Positions 1 to 6,490 of a DNA stretch of 7,447 nt are shown in pieces (within the stretch, counting starts at the first letter, position 1; each line of letters begins with the position of its first letter). A program made the translations under genes and the position numbers. Origin of the DNA: Chthonomonadaceae bacterium (GTDB lineage Bacteria > Armatimonadota > Chthonomonadetes > Chthonomonadales > Chthonomonadaceae); NCBI GenBank assembly GCA_025355115.1, contig JANXLO010000710.1:1-7447 (forward strand). The letters are read 5' to 3'. Below the pieces are notes generated by a model. It saw only the letters and a list, made by a program, of their open reading frames with translations. It was not told where the DNA came from and did no database searches.

Positions 1-1462
1 TTGGCGGCGGTGGCGGAGTGGGCGCGCCGAGTATCTGCTCCAGCACCCATTTGCCGCGTAGCACAGGGCTGGTGCGGAGGGGGTAGGAGGTCTCCACCAG
101 CACGCTGCCCATCGTGAGAACGCCACCGCGCCTGTCGTCGACGAGCTTGACTCTCCGCATCTGCTGTCCGGTTACGTCGGGGACCCCGTAGTGCTTCGCG
201 AGCTCCTCGTTGAGGTATGTGTAGTCGGCGTCGAGGAGGCGGAGCAGGCTGGCGTCCTCTCGCACGACCGAGTCGAAGAAGTCGATGGTCTCCGCGTACA
301 TGGCGTCGCGCAGGGTCGGCGTGAACTCCTTGAAGCGGTTCGTGTCCGGATGCGCGGTCGTGTAGAGGTCTCGCGCCCGCAGCCACTGCCCCGCGAAGCT
401 GTCCGCGAATGCACGTGACTTGGGGCTGAGGAGCATCCTGCGCACTTCTTTTTCCAGCACCTCCGGTCTATGCAGCCTGCTCTGCGCCGCCTGCGCGAAG
501 AGAGCGTCGTCCGGCATGGAGGCCCAGAGGAAGAAGGAGAGACGCGAGGCCAACTCGTAGTCGCCGAGCGGATAGGCCTCCGCAATTGGGCGATCCCTCT
601 CGACGCGGAACAGAAAATTGGGAGAGACGAGGACGCCCTTCAGCGCGAATTTCGTCGCGGCCTCGAAGTCGTCACCGGATTTGGTCGCTCTGTCGAATAG
701 CCGCATCAGCCGCGCTGCCTCGGCCATTTCGACTGGGCGGCGAAACGCGAGCATGGCGTAACGCGTCACGATCTCCTTCGCGGCGTCCCTGTCGGTCAAC
801 GTTTTGCCGGGCCGCACAAAGAAGAGACGCTGGTGCGAGGCTTCCTCCAGGACATCCCCCGCGGTCGTCAGGTAGCGCTCCAGCAGGATGGGCGGTATGA
901 ACAGCGTGTCGGCGTTGTTGTCGAAGCCTCCGCCTCCTCCACCATCAGCCGGGAACTTGTCGGCAGGATTGGAGGTGACTCCGAACAGATCGCGCACCGT
1001 GTTGTTGTACTCCTGCCTGCTTAGACGATGGATCAACACACGGCCTGGATTCTTCGGCAACAGGCTCGGGTCTGCGCTGTCGAGCGTCTGCGTCAGCCAG
1101 TCGGAAACCTGATTCCTCTGCAACTGGGAGGGCTGCGGCGCGCCGGGAGGAGGCATGGTTCGATCACGCAGACGCACAAGCGCCTTGCGCCAGGTCGTCT
1201 GATCGCTCTGGATGGCCGTCACCTTGGTGAAGGCCTCAAGGCTGATTCCTGCCGCGCCGCCCTTCTCCCCGTGACACTTGCCGCAGTATTGAGTCAGCAG
1301 CGGATGCATCGTCTTGTCGTACTCGACTTGCGGGCTGACGGGCGGCTCGCCCGCCTTCCCAGCCATCCCCGCGCCCAGCATGAGCGCAGGAAAAAGAAGG
1401 AGCGGTAATCGGCGCAAAGCAACACTTTTATCAAATGATCTCTTGAAAACAAAAGCGGGCAT
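1..1462 (-). CDS. Planctomycete-type cytochrome c protein, DUF1587/DUF1592/DUF1588 family (C-terminus outside window)
   Basis: The frame is open from an ATG at 1462 to the left edge: 487 residues, no stop, so the C-terminus is missing. Residues about 16-34 (LRRLPLLLFPALM...) look like a signal peptide, implying export. A single haem-binding motif C60-G-K-C63-H64 is followed by RTMPPPG (about 101-107), as in planctomycete cytochrome c domains. The DUF1587 signature HRLSRQEYNNTVRDLFG lies near 145-161. DUF1595-like sequence follows around 220-280 (FRRPV), then DUF1592 around 295-420 (RLSFFLWASMPDD, FAGQWL, LNEELAKHYG). DUF1588 starts near 425 and includes TSPVLRGKWVLEQILG (464-479). The fragment ends in a run of prolines, the usual linker before DUF1585, which would be off-window. 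Family members are extracytoplasmic and often sit beside DUF1552 genes; their biochemical role is poorly known. An in-frame stop lies just upstream of 1462 and ATG 1381 would remove most of the signal peptide, so 1462 is preferred although no clear Shine-Dalgarno is visible. Confidence 0.93.
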   Translation of the reverse strand, partial: MPAFVFKRSFDKSVALRRLPLLLFPALMLGAGMAGKAGEPPVSPQVEYDKTMHPLLTQYCGKCHGEKGGAAGISLEAFTKVTAIQSDQTTWRKALVRLRDRTMPPPGAPQPSQLQRNQVSDWLTQTLDSADPSLLPKNPGRVLIHRLSRQEYNNTVRDLFGVTSNPADKFPADGGGGGGFDNNADTLFIPPILLERYLTTAGDVLEEASHQRLFFVRPGKTLTDRDAAKEIVTRYAMLAFRRPVEMAEAARLMRLFDRATKSGDDFEAATKFALKGVLVSPNFLFRVERDRPIAEAYPLGDYELASRLSFFLWASMPDDALFAQAAQSRLHRPEVLEKEVRRMLLSPKSRAFADSFAGQWLRARDLYTTAHPDTNRFKEFTPTLRDAMYAETIDFFDSVVREDASLLRLLDADYTYLNEELAKHYGVPDVTGQQMRRVKLVDDRRGGVLTMGSVLVETSYPLRTSPVLRGKWVLEQILGAPTPPPPP

Positions 1463-1561
1463 TGGTTGACTTTCAGAGCTTCACAACGGATTTTCGACAG
1501 AGTTTCACCACTAGCAGTTAGAATACTCTACGCTGGAGAGGTTACAGTTTTCTCCCTTCGC

Positions 1562-2317
1562 CTAAGGCTGTCCGGCGAGCCATTCGGCATCCAGTGTCCC
1601 TCCGCGGAAGGAGCCGTCGGGCCGCTTCTCTCGCTTTCGCCATTTCGCGTGCCCGTCGGCAAGGACGTAGACGAATCCGTCGGCATGGCGCGTATAGCCG
1701 TCCTGCGATTTGCCTGCGACGCTCAGCCGAGTGGGATCACGCTTCGCCCACTGCCAGTTGATCTCGTGACGGCCGTGACTGAGCACCGTGTTATCACCGT
1801 CCCCGGTGTCCGAGACGGCAGGCAGATTGTCGGCGATCAGAATCGCTGAGGAGGGCGTTTCGATGGCCGCGAGCGCGTGCCCAGCCACTCCGATGTGTCG
1901 GCAGGCCGGATCATCGGTTGCCGCGCAATCTGCCGCGATGATGTCGTTGATGCCATAGTGGTAGCTCCACTGCTGGCTGAACAGGGTCGCGCTACTCTTG
2001 AACTGAATCTTGCCGGCGGCACTGGGGCAAGCCAACATCTGCCAGCTCTTCGCGTAGGGCTGGACCATATCTCCCCAAAAGTACTCGTGAGCGTCATCTA
2101 CATCCCCACCAAGCTCCGTATGAGGGATCTGCTCGTCATAGTCCTGAGCGTACATCTGCGCCGACAGGCCGACCTGTCGCAGATTGCTGAGGCAGGCGGT
2201 CTGCCGCGCCTTTCCCCTCGCCTGCGAGAAGACGGGGAACAGAATCGCCGCAAGGATCGCGATGATTGCGATGACTACCAGCAACTCAATTAGAGTAAAC
2301 CCTTTGACACTCCGCAT
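1562..2317 (-). CDS. DUF1559-type pseudopilin-like protein (prepilin N-terminal methylation domain, H-X9-DG)
   Basis: This 251-residue protein begins [15 protein letters not shown]: a short leader ending at G6, prepilin peptidase cleavage expected before F7, and the conserved Glu five residues on (E11). Residues 8-30 form the hydrophobic pilin helix. The tract [20 protein letters not shown] (27-46) and MYAQDYDE (55-62) are typical of the large DUF1559 families. The C-terminus carries an exact H-X9-DG motif, H211 to D221-G222 ([12 protein letters not shown]). Four cysteines (C42, C97, C131, C139) could form disulfides. The family is related to type II secretion pseudopilins, anchored in the inner membrane with a periplasmic C-terminal domain, and is usually present in many scattered copies with unknown individual roles. 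No secretion machinery genes are in the window, so this looks like one of those solitary copies. The start is fixed by an AGGAG 6 nt upstream and a strong promoter. The downstream cytochrome gene begins 99 bp after its stop. Confidence 0.94.
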   Translation of the reverse strand: MRSVKGFTLIELLVVIAIIAILAAILFPVFSQARGKARQTACLSNLRQVGLSAQMYAQDYDEQIPHTELGGDVDDAHEYFWGDMVQPYAKSWQMLACPSAAGKIQFKSSATLFSQQWSYHYGINDIIAADCAATDDPACRHIGVAGHALAAIETPSSAILIADNLPAVSDTGDGDNTVLSHGRHEINWQWAKRDPTRLSVAGKSQDGYTRHADGFVYVLADGHAKWRKREKRPDGSFRGGTLDAEWLAGQP

Positions 2318-2323
2318 AACTTA

Positions 2324-2328
2324 CTCCT
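2324..2328 (-). promoter_or_regulatory. Shine-Dalgarno of the pseudopilin gene
   Basis: On the minus strand the sequence reads AGGAG, 6 nt before the ATG at 2317. Together with the leader peptide it fixes the start. Confidence 0.8.
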
Positions 2329-2377
2329 GCTGTGAAAATGTGCAAACATAACGGTCTATAGCTTACTCTCAAATTAA

Positions 2378-2407
2378 ATAATACCATCTCGTGGATGATG
2401 GTGTCAA
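2378..2407 (-). promoter_or_regulatory. Near-consensus sigma-70-type promoter of the pseudopilin gene
   Basis: Reading the minus strand, TTGACA (2407-2402) is a perfect -35 hexamer. After 18 bases comes TATTAT (2383-2378), five of six matches to the -10 consensus. Transcription should begin near 2371, giving a leader of about 50 nt before the ATG at 2317. This is the best promoter in the window and suggests that the gene is well expressed without an activator. Whether the organism's main sigma factor uses these hexamers is inference. Confidence 0.7.
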
Positions 2408-2722
2408 TGAACGGGTGTATAATTTTTAGCCGAGCCTAAATTTTGTAGCGGCAGGTTCACCCTTCCCGGTCGCCGCTGGGTATTAGGCCGTCTGCTGTTG
2501 ACCGGTGATGAAGAAATGGGAATTTGTCACGCCTCCACCCATGCCAGAAAGCTTGAGTGATCGAAGCAGAAGTGATGCATGAGATCTCGGCAGGCTCGTG
2601 AGTCGTTGGAGGGCAATACGTTCCGCAAAGGAAGCGATTGAGAACGGGGATTTAAGCGCGGAAAGGACCGGAGAGGTAAGTCTCCGGTCGCCATCTTCGC
2701 CAGTCGTTTGACGGCAGGCGGA
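2408..2722. other. Intergenic region without a convincing gene
   Basis: These 315 bp lie between the pseudopilin promoter and the stop of the propeller gene. No tRNA, known RNA family or plausible coding frame was seen. Minor elements: short AT-rich inverted arms TTTAG (2425-2429) and CTAAA (2436-2440); a plus-strand TATAAT (2418-2423) with no good -35; arms AGCGGC (2447-2452) and GCCGCT (2472-2477) 19 nt apart; and CCGGTC (2466-2471) with GACCGG (2500-2505). The only strong structure is the hairpin at 2666-2689, listed separately. Confidence 0.6.
2666..2689 (-). terminator. Perfect 9-bp hairpin downstream of the propeller gene, possible terminator
   Basis: Arms GACCGGAGA (2666-2674) and TCTCCGGTC (2681-2689) are exactly complementary around the 6-nt loop GGTAAG. 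On the minus strand the hairpin starts 33 nt after the propeller stop codon, where a terminator would be expected. It is followed only by CCTTTCC and not by a long T run, so it may be a weak or U-poor terminator, or an RNA-stabilising 3' stem. Confidence 0.5.
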
Positions 2723-3766
2723 CTACTTACCGACCACAAGGACCGAGAAGGAGCCGGGCAGCATCGGGCCGCGATTGCCGCGTCCACCGGGTGCGGGGGC
2801 GGTAGTTGATGGGGCACCGTACTCCGCGGCGATCAGGAGGATCTTGCCCGATTTGCTGTCGAGCGTCAGCGTCTTCGCGCCGGGCATCGTCTTCACGTTC
2901 TGCACGAGGGCGAAGCTCGTCGGGCTGTTCTCCTTGATGACCGTCAGCGTGGCGTCGCCCTGCGAGCTAAAGCACTCCTTCGTCTTGGGGTTGAACACCG
3001 CGCCATCGCAGCCGCGCCCTATGGGGACGTCGCCGAGATATTTGCCGTCGGTTGCATCGATCATGACCATAGCCTGCGGGTTTCGGCAGGCCACGAAAAG
3101 GATGTGGTTTTTCACGTCGAGCGCCAGCCCCGCGTTGCCGCCGCCTTTGCCGTTCAGGCTGTACTGGGCGGTCACCTTCATTGTCTTCGCGTCGACGACC
3201 GCTACCGTGTCCTTGTCCTCGATGTCGACGTAGATATGGCCCTTGTTGTCCGTCGCGGCCTGCTCCGGAGCGCCGCCTAGATCGATTGTTCCGAGCACCG
3301 TGCCGTCCTTCGCGTCCAGCACCGTAGCATTCGGCGCGCTGTGGCTGAAGATGTAGACGCGATGATTGAAGTCGTCGGCCAGGATGCCGTCCGGCCTGCC
3401 TTCAACCGGGATCGTCTTGATGAGAGCCATCGTCTTCGTGTCCCACATCGCGACCGGGCTGCTGGAGGCGAAGCCATGATGAGACTGCGCGTCCACAGCG
3501 GCCCCGCGTGCGTTCGTCATTGGTATCTCGCCAGCAGGCTCGAGGGTATCAAGATTGAAGGCTGAAACCCGTGGAGACGAACCGCCGCGCGCCACGTAGA
3601 GCTTGCGCCCGTCCGAATCGGCATAGACATAGTCGAAGCCGCCCTCGCCGCCTACCTTGGCGGTCTTAAGCACACGGTAGGGGCCTTCCGAAGTTGGCTG
3701 CTGGGCGAAACTGATCGCGGCAAAAAGCGCGAGACCAGCTGCCATCGTTGGAAAAAATATTCGCAT
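2723..3766 (-). CDS. Secreted YVTN/YncE-type beta-propeller repeat protein
   Basis: The protein is 347 residues. MRIFFPTMAAGLALFAAISFA (1-21) is a signal peptide with likely cleavage at S-F-A/Q22, so the mature protein should be periplasmic or extracellular. The body consists of repeated beta-propeller blades with the 'KxLYVA..ss.VsvfdldT.ev.g.I' pattern: GRKLYVARG (53-61), HRVYIFSHSAPNATVLDAKDG (135-155), GHIYVDIEDKDTVAVVDAKT (176-195), HILFVACRNPQAMVMIDATDG (221-241) and ATLTVIKEN (272-280). A Pro/Gly-rich stretch (about 318-337) precedes a last strand SFSVLVVGK. The family is YncE/YVTN-like (lactonase-like fold); no enzymatic residues can be assigned, and binding or scaffolding is as likely as catalysis. 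The frame stays open upstream to 4111, but the ATG at 3766 is preferred: it has a GGAGGG 7 nt upstream, starts exactly at the signal peptide, and the longer form would run into the divergent gene. Confidence 0.92.
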   Translation of the reverse strand: MRIFFPTMAAGLALFAAISFAQQPTSEGPYRVLKTAKVGGEGGFDYVYADSDGRKLYVARGGSSPRVSAFNLDTLEPAGEIPMTNARGAAVDAQSHHGFASSSPVAMWDTKTMALIKTIPVEGRPDGILADDFNHRVYIFSHSAPNATVLDAKDGTVLGTIDLGGAPEQAATDNKGHIYVDIEDKDTVAVVDAKTMKVTAQYSLNGKGGGNAGLALDVKNHILFVACRNPQAMVMIDATDGKYLGDVPIGRGCDGAVFNPKTKECFSSQGDATLTVIKENSPTSFALVQNVKTMPGAKTLTLDSKSGKILLIAAEYGAPSTTAPAPGGRGNRGPMLPGSFSVLVVGK

Positions 3767-3773
3767 TATTGAA

Positions 3774-3780
3774 CCCTCCA
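3774..3780 (-). promoter_or_regulatory. Shine-Dalgarno deciding the propeller start
   Basis: The minus strand reads TGGAGGG with 7 nt to the ATG at 3766. This decides against the much longer in-frame extension reaching 4111. Confidence 0.8.
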
Positions 3781-3894
3781 CAAAACAGAGACATTGACAC
3801 CTATACCGACGAAGCAACGGCCAAAACGTTACTGCAAGCCAGACATTTGCAAGCTGTGAAAGAATCGCCACTGCTCCACTTCTTGCCTCCGCGC

Positions 3895-3917
3895 TTTTAC
3901 TGCAAAGTAGAGTAAAA
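3895..3917. promoter_or_regulatory. Perfect inverted repeat, candidate operator
   Basis: Arms TTTTACT (3895-3901) and AGTAAAA (3911-3917) are exact reverse complements around a 9-nt centre, with half-sites 16 bp apart centre to centre, a spacing suited to a dimeric DNA-binding protein. The right arm overlaps a -10-like TAAAAT on the plus strand, 60 bp before the probable start of the TIM-barrel gene. No regulator gene is present in the window. Confidence 0.45.
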
Positions 3918-3961
3918 TCATGGCAGAGACGAATCGGAGCAGCGTCCATCCTGTTGGAAAT

Positions 3962-3970
3962 GGAAGGGAG
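3962..3970 (+). promoter_or_regulatory. Shine-Dalgarno deciding a TTG start for the TIM-barrel gene
   Basis: GGAAGGGAG lies 7 nt before the TTG at 3978. The alternative in-frame starts, TTG 3954 and ATG 3960, have no properly spaced ribosome binding site, and the ATG at 3982 is out of frame. The TTG start gives MNERLSRREML, a standard Tat leader. Confidence 0.7.
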
Positions 3971-3977
3971 CATCATT

Positions 3978-4862
3978 TTGAATGAACGATTATCTCGGCG
4001 TGAGATGCTGACAGGAAGCGGAGCGGCACTGGCCCTCGGCATGACGATGCCGTCGGATGCGGCGAGCGCGCAACAGGGGAGGGCGTCGAAAATGAGACTT
4101 GGAACCATCACCTACAACGTCGCCAAGGACTGGGATTTGCCTACAATCATCGACCATGCGAAGAAAGCGGGCCTGGAGGGGGTAGAGCTTCGGACTCAGC
4201 ACGCGCACGGCGTCGAAATCGCGATCGATGCCGCCAGGCGCAAAGAGGTGCGACAGCGGTTTGCCGATGCGGGTCTGACTTTGTGGGGGCTAGGGACGAC
4301 CTGTGAGTTTCATTCGACCGATGCGGCCGTAGTAAAGTCGAACGTCGAGGAGTGCAAACGGTGGTGCGAGCTGGCACAAGACACCGGCGCGCATGGGGTC
4401 AAGGTTCGGCCCAACGGTCTGCCGGAAGGCGTCGCAGTGGAAAAAACGCTCGCACAGATTGGGGCGAACCTGCGCGAATGCGGAGCAGCGGCCGAGGCGC
4501 ATGGCGTGGAAATCTGGCTGGAGGTTCACGGCAACGGCACAGCACATCCCCCGCATATTCGCACAATTCTGGATCACTGCAATCACACGAAAGTCGGCGC
4601 CTGCTGGAACTCTAACAAGGGCGACATCGTCGCCGGCTCCGTCAAGACCTATTTCGAGCTGCTGCGACCGGACATCAAGTCCTGCCACATCAACGATCTA
4701 TGGGACGAGAGCTACCCTTATCGAGAGCTGTTCACGCTTTTTCGGCAGTCCGGCTACGACCGTTTCACACTCTGCGAGGTGGGGACAGCGATAAAGCAGG
4801 AGGACGGGGTCACGTTTCTGCACTGCTACCGGGGCCTGTGGCGTGAGCTTTCACGAGGCTGA
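3978..4862 (+). CDS. Tat-exported sugar phosphate isomerase/epimerase-like TIM-barrel protein
   Basis: From the TTG at 3978 the protein has 294 residues. It begins with a twin-arginine leader: S6-R7-R8-E-M-L, a hydrophobic run GSGAALALGMTM, and likely cleavage at A-S-A near residue 31. The protein is therefore expected to be exported folded. The rest is a xylose-isomerase-like (AP endonuclease family 2) TIM barrel. Recognisable strands include LGTITYNV (41-48), GLEGVELRTQHAHGVE (65-80, with E70, H75, H77), GVKVRP, IWLEVHGNG (E182), VGACWNSNKGD (N211, N213), IKSCHINDLWDE (H237) and FTLCEVG (E267). The Glu/Asn/His/Glu set matches the usual metal-binding positions of the fold, so a metal-dependent sugar isomerase or epimerase is likely; the substrate cannot be read from sequence. 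The gene is divergent from the propeller gene and convergent with the LON gene, with a 37-bp gap in which no terminator was recognised. An ATG start at 3960 (300 aa) is the main alternative. Confidence 0.88.
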   Translation: MNERLSRREMLTGSGAALALGMTMPSDAASAQQGRASKMRLGTITYNVAKDWDLPTIIDHAKKAGLEGVELRTQHAHGVEIAIDAARRKEVRQRFADAGLTLWGLGTTCEFHSTDAAVVKSNVEECKRWCELAQDTGAHGVKVRPNGLPEGVAVEKTLAQIGANLRECGAAAEAHGVEIWLEVHGNGTAHPPHIRTILDHCNHTKVGACWNSNKGDIVAGSVKTYFELLRPDIKSCHINDLWDESYPYRELFTLFRQSGYDRFTLCEVGTAIKQEDGVTFLHCYRGLWRELSRG

Positions 4863-4899
4863 ACCGCACTCTCGACAACTGCTTTGCGTCCTATGTGCG

Positions 4900-5628
4900 T
4901 CAATTTCGGGACTCGTCGCCGTACTCTTTCCAGCGTGTGGAGTCGGGCTGCAGCGCGACGAAGACAGTGGCGCGATGCCGCTCGAGGGCAAGTTCATCAC
5001 GCTCCGCCTCAAGGGCCGCGACGTGATCCGTGAGAAAAGAGATTTCGGCGGCGCAGCGCTCACGGGCATCGGTCATCTCCAGCAGGCGCTGTTGGCCTTC
5101 GAGCGGCACTCGGATGATGTAGGCGACGCAAAAGGAGAGGAGGGAAGGATCTGTGGGAAGAGCGAAGGCTGGCTGCTCCTGCTGCACCCGCTCGGTCAGT
5201 AGCGCGAGATATCGCAGAAACAGCATGGTGAGTTCACTGGCGATCTCCTCCAGGCCCTCTCTAGATTCCGGCTCGTCCTCAAGATCCTCCACCCGTCCTA
5301 TCAGGTACGGCTGATCCGCTTCCATGTACTCCAGAATGCGGAATCGTCGTTCAGCCGATACGATCAAGTTGAGCTGCCCGTCCTCCAGAGTCTCGATCTC
5401 CTGTATCCGCACAACGCACCCTATGTCGTGCGGCACGGCCGGTTTGCCGACCTCCTCTCCCTCGCGAATCAGCACGACGCCGAACGCTGAATCGACCTGG
5501 GCGCAAGCGGCAATCATGGCTTTGTAGCGCTCCTCGAAGATGTGGATGCCGAGGAGGAAGGGCGGAAACAGCACCAGATTCAGCGGGAATAGCGGCAGAG
5601 TGTAGATGCGCGCGGGAGTGGGATGCAT
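4900..5628 (-). CDS. Stand-alone LON (Lon N-terminal) domain protein
   Basis: This 242-residue protein is a LON substrate-binding (PUA-like) domain without the ATPase or protease parts of Lon. The N-terminal signature LPLFPLNLVLFP (11-22) is followed by HIFEERYKAM (29-38), FGVVLI (49-54), VPHDIGCVVRI (65-75), LNLIVSAERRFRI (86-98, the usual 'G..RFRI' region) and YLIGRVEDLEDEP (108-120). The second half is helical: a tract about 124-150, LPTDPSLLSFCVAYIIRVPLEGQQRLLEM (157-185), and a Glu/Leu-rich coiled-coil-like segment about 197-220. In Lon this domain recognises substrates. The free-standing bacterial forms are widespread but have no settled function. The ATG at 5628 has AGGAA 8 nt upstream and gives the family's usual N-terminus; a GTG at 5673 would add 15 residues with no ribosome site. 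It is the last gene of the three-gene minus-strand cluster, 46 nt after the TPR gene's stop. Confidence 0.92.
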   Translation of the reverse strand: MHPTPARIYTLPLFPLNLVLFPPFLLGIHIFEERYKAMIAACAQVDSAFGVVLIREGEEVGKPAVPHDIGCVVRIQEIETLEDGQLNLIVSAERRFRILEYMEADQPYLIGRVEDLEDEPESREGLEEIASELTMLFLRYLALLTERVQQEQPAFALPTDPSLLSFCVAYIIRVPLEGQQRLLEMTDARERCAAEISFLTDHVAALEAERDELALERHRATVFVALQPDSTRWKEYGDESRN

Positions 5629-5636
5629 AACAACTT

Positions 5637-5641
5637 TTCCT
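5637..5641 (-). promoter_or_regulatory. Shine-Dalgarno of the LON gene
   Basis: AGGAA on the minus strand, 8 nt before the ATG at 5628. It supports this start over the GTG at 5673. Confidence 0.6.
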
Positions 5642-5674
5642 GTTGCGCCTCGTCTTGAAGGCGGTGGTAGCACT

Positions 5675-6436
5675 CTAATCCTGCTCGTTCGAAAGCATCG
5701 TCAGGGCCTGTACACAGAGGGCCCGCGCCGCCTGCTCACCATGCGCGAATGGCTCGTAGTCCGTGTAGAGCGCGATGGCCTCTCGATAGTGCCGCGCCGC
5801 GTCGTCCGGCTCATCGAGAGCGTAGGCGTACAGCCCGGCGATTCTATGGTGCGCCTCCGCCGTGGCCAGCATGACCTCGGGAGTCGCTTCAGCCAGTGCG
5901 CAGAGCCGCAATGCCTCTCGATAGTGCGCAAGCGCCTCGTGCGGGCGATCTCGACGCTGAAAGATGCGGGCGATGTGAGCACTGCACTCCGCCTGGGCCA
6001 GCTCTGTCCCTTGCCTGAGTGCGAGCTCCTGCTGCAGTCGCTCATAACGGGCGGTCAGCAGATAGAGACGCTCATCCGGCCGCGACCGGAGCAGCCCGAC
6101 GACCTGAAGAATCTTCTGAGCGCACTCTCGGGCGGCGATTTCACCCTCTTCAGTGCTCAGCTGTGCGCAGCAGTCTGTGGCCTCCTGATAGTAGGTTACA
6201 GCCTCGGGGTAGTGCTCTGCTTCCGTTAGATAGTCTGCCAGCCTTCGACAAGCGACCGCCCGTACTCGCCATGACTCCTCCGATGGTGATTCCTCTTCGT
6301 GCATTGCGCTGGCATAGAGAAGCGCCGAACGCCGCTGGACGATGAGGGCTTCCTTCCGTCGGTCCACGCTATGGAGACGCTGCGCCTCCACGCCGAGTTG
6401 TTCGGCCTGTATGCGAATTTCCTCTGTCTGTATCAT
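5675..6436 (-). CDS. TPR-like helical repeat protein
   Basis: From the ATG at 6436 the protein has 253 residues and is almost entirely amphipathic helix. TPR-like pairs (A..la..y....y.eAl.yy.eAl.l pattern) are visible at about 1-46, at 60-93 (ACRRLADYLTEAEHYPEAV then TYYQEA), at 149-180 (CSAHIARIFQRRDRPHEALA then HYREALRL) and at 192-226 (AHHRIAGLYAYALDEPDDAA then RHYREAIALY). There is no signal peptide or membrane segment, so it is probably a cytoplasmic protein-binding scaffold; no partner can be read from sequence. It lies between the RNA methyltransferase gene, whose stop is 54 nt upstream, and the LON gene on the same strand. The start is uncertain. A GTG at 6448 has AGGG 5 nt upstream, and a TTG at 6466 is possible but its AAGGA is too close. 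The high share of Arg, Glu and Ala and the degenerate repeats make family assignment loose. Confidence 0.82.
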   Translation of the reverse strand: MIQTEEIRIQAEQLGVEAQRLHSVDRRKEALIVQRRSALLYASAMHEEESPSEESWRVRAVACRRLADYLTEAEHYPEAVTYYQEATDCCAQLSTEEGEIAARECAQKILQVVGLLRSRPDERLYLLTARYERLQQELALRQGTELAQAECSAHIARIFQRRDRPHEALAHYREALRLCALAEATPEVMLATAEAHHRIAGLYAYALDEPDDAARHYREAIALYTDYEPFAHGEQAARALCVQALTMLSNEQD

Positions 6437-6490
6437 CGTTCTGTGCACCCAGGCCCTAAACGACAAATCCTTGGAGTTGCGGGGGCTGCT

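Larger units (their letters stand above)
3767..3977. promoter_or_regulatory. Divergent intergenic region between the propeller and TIM-barrel genes
   Basis: These 211 bp must hold the promoters of both divergently transcribed genes. Direct copies of TTACTGCAA occur at 3829-3837 and 3897-3905, and TGCAAGC occurs at 3833-3839 and 3848-3854. A perfect inverted repeat lies at 3895-3917. No convincing -35/-10 pair was found for either direction: a plus-strand TTGACA at 3794-3799 lacks a partner, and TAAAAT at 3913-3918 lacks a well-spaced -35. Control of both genes by a shared activator or repressor is an inference from this arrangement. Confidence 0.5.

Noticed and set aside
1463..1561. Possible minus-strand promoter for the cytochrome gene (TGTAAC, 15 nt, TATTCT)
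   Set aside because: Both hexamers are poor and the spacer is short, so it is not distinguishable from chance.
2447..2505. Possible small structured RNA built from AGCGGC/GCCGCT and CCGGTC/GACCGG arms
   Set aside because: The arms overlap in ways that cannot all pair, the loops are long and no known RNA family is recognisable.
2527..2817. Minus-strand open frame of 96 codons overlapping the end of the propeller gene
   Set aside because: It overlaps the propeller 3' end out of frame, includes the hairpin sequence, has no ribosome site and an amino-acid mix typical of a GC-rich shadow frame.
3767..4111. N-terminal extension of the propeller protein in the same frame
   Set aside because: It would bury the signal peptide and overlap the divergent TIM-barrel gene. 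The ATG at 3766 has a good Shine-Dalgarno.
5671..5673. GTG as start of the LON gene
   Set aside because: It has no Shine-Dalgarno, sits 1 nt after the previous stop, and adds residues (MLPPPSRRG...) unlike the family N-terminus.
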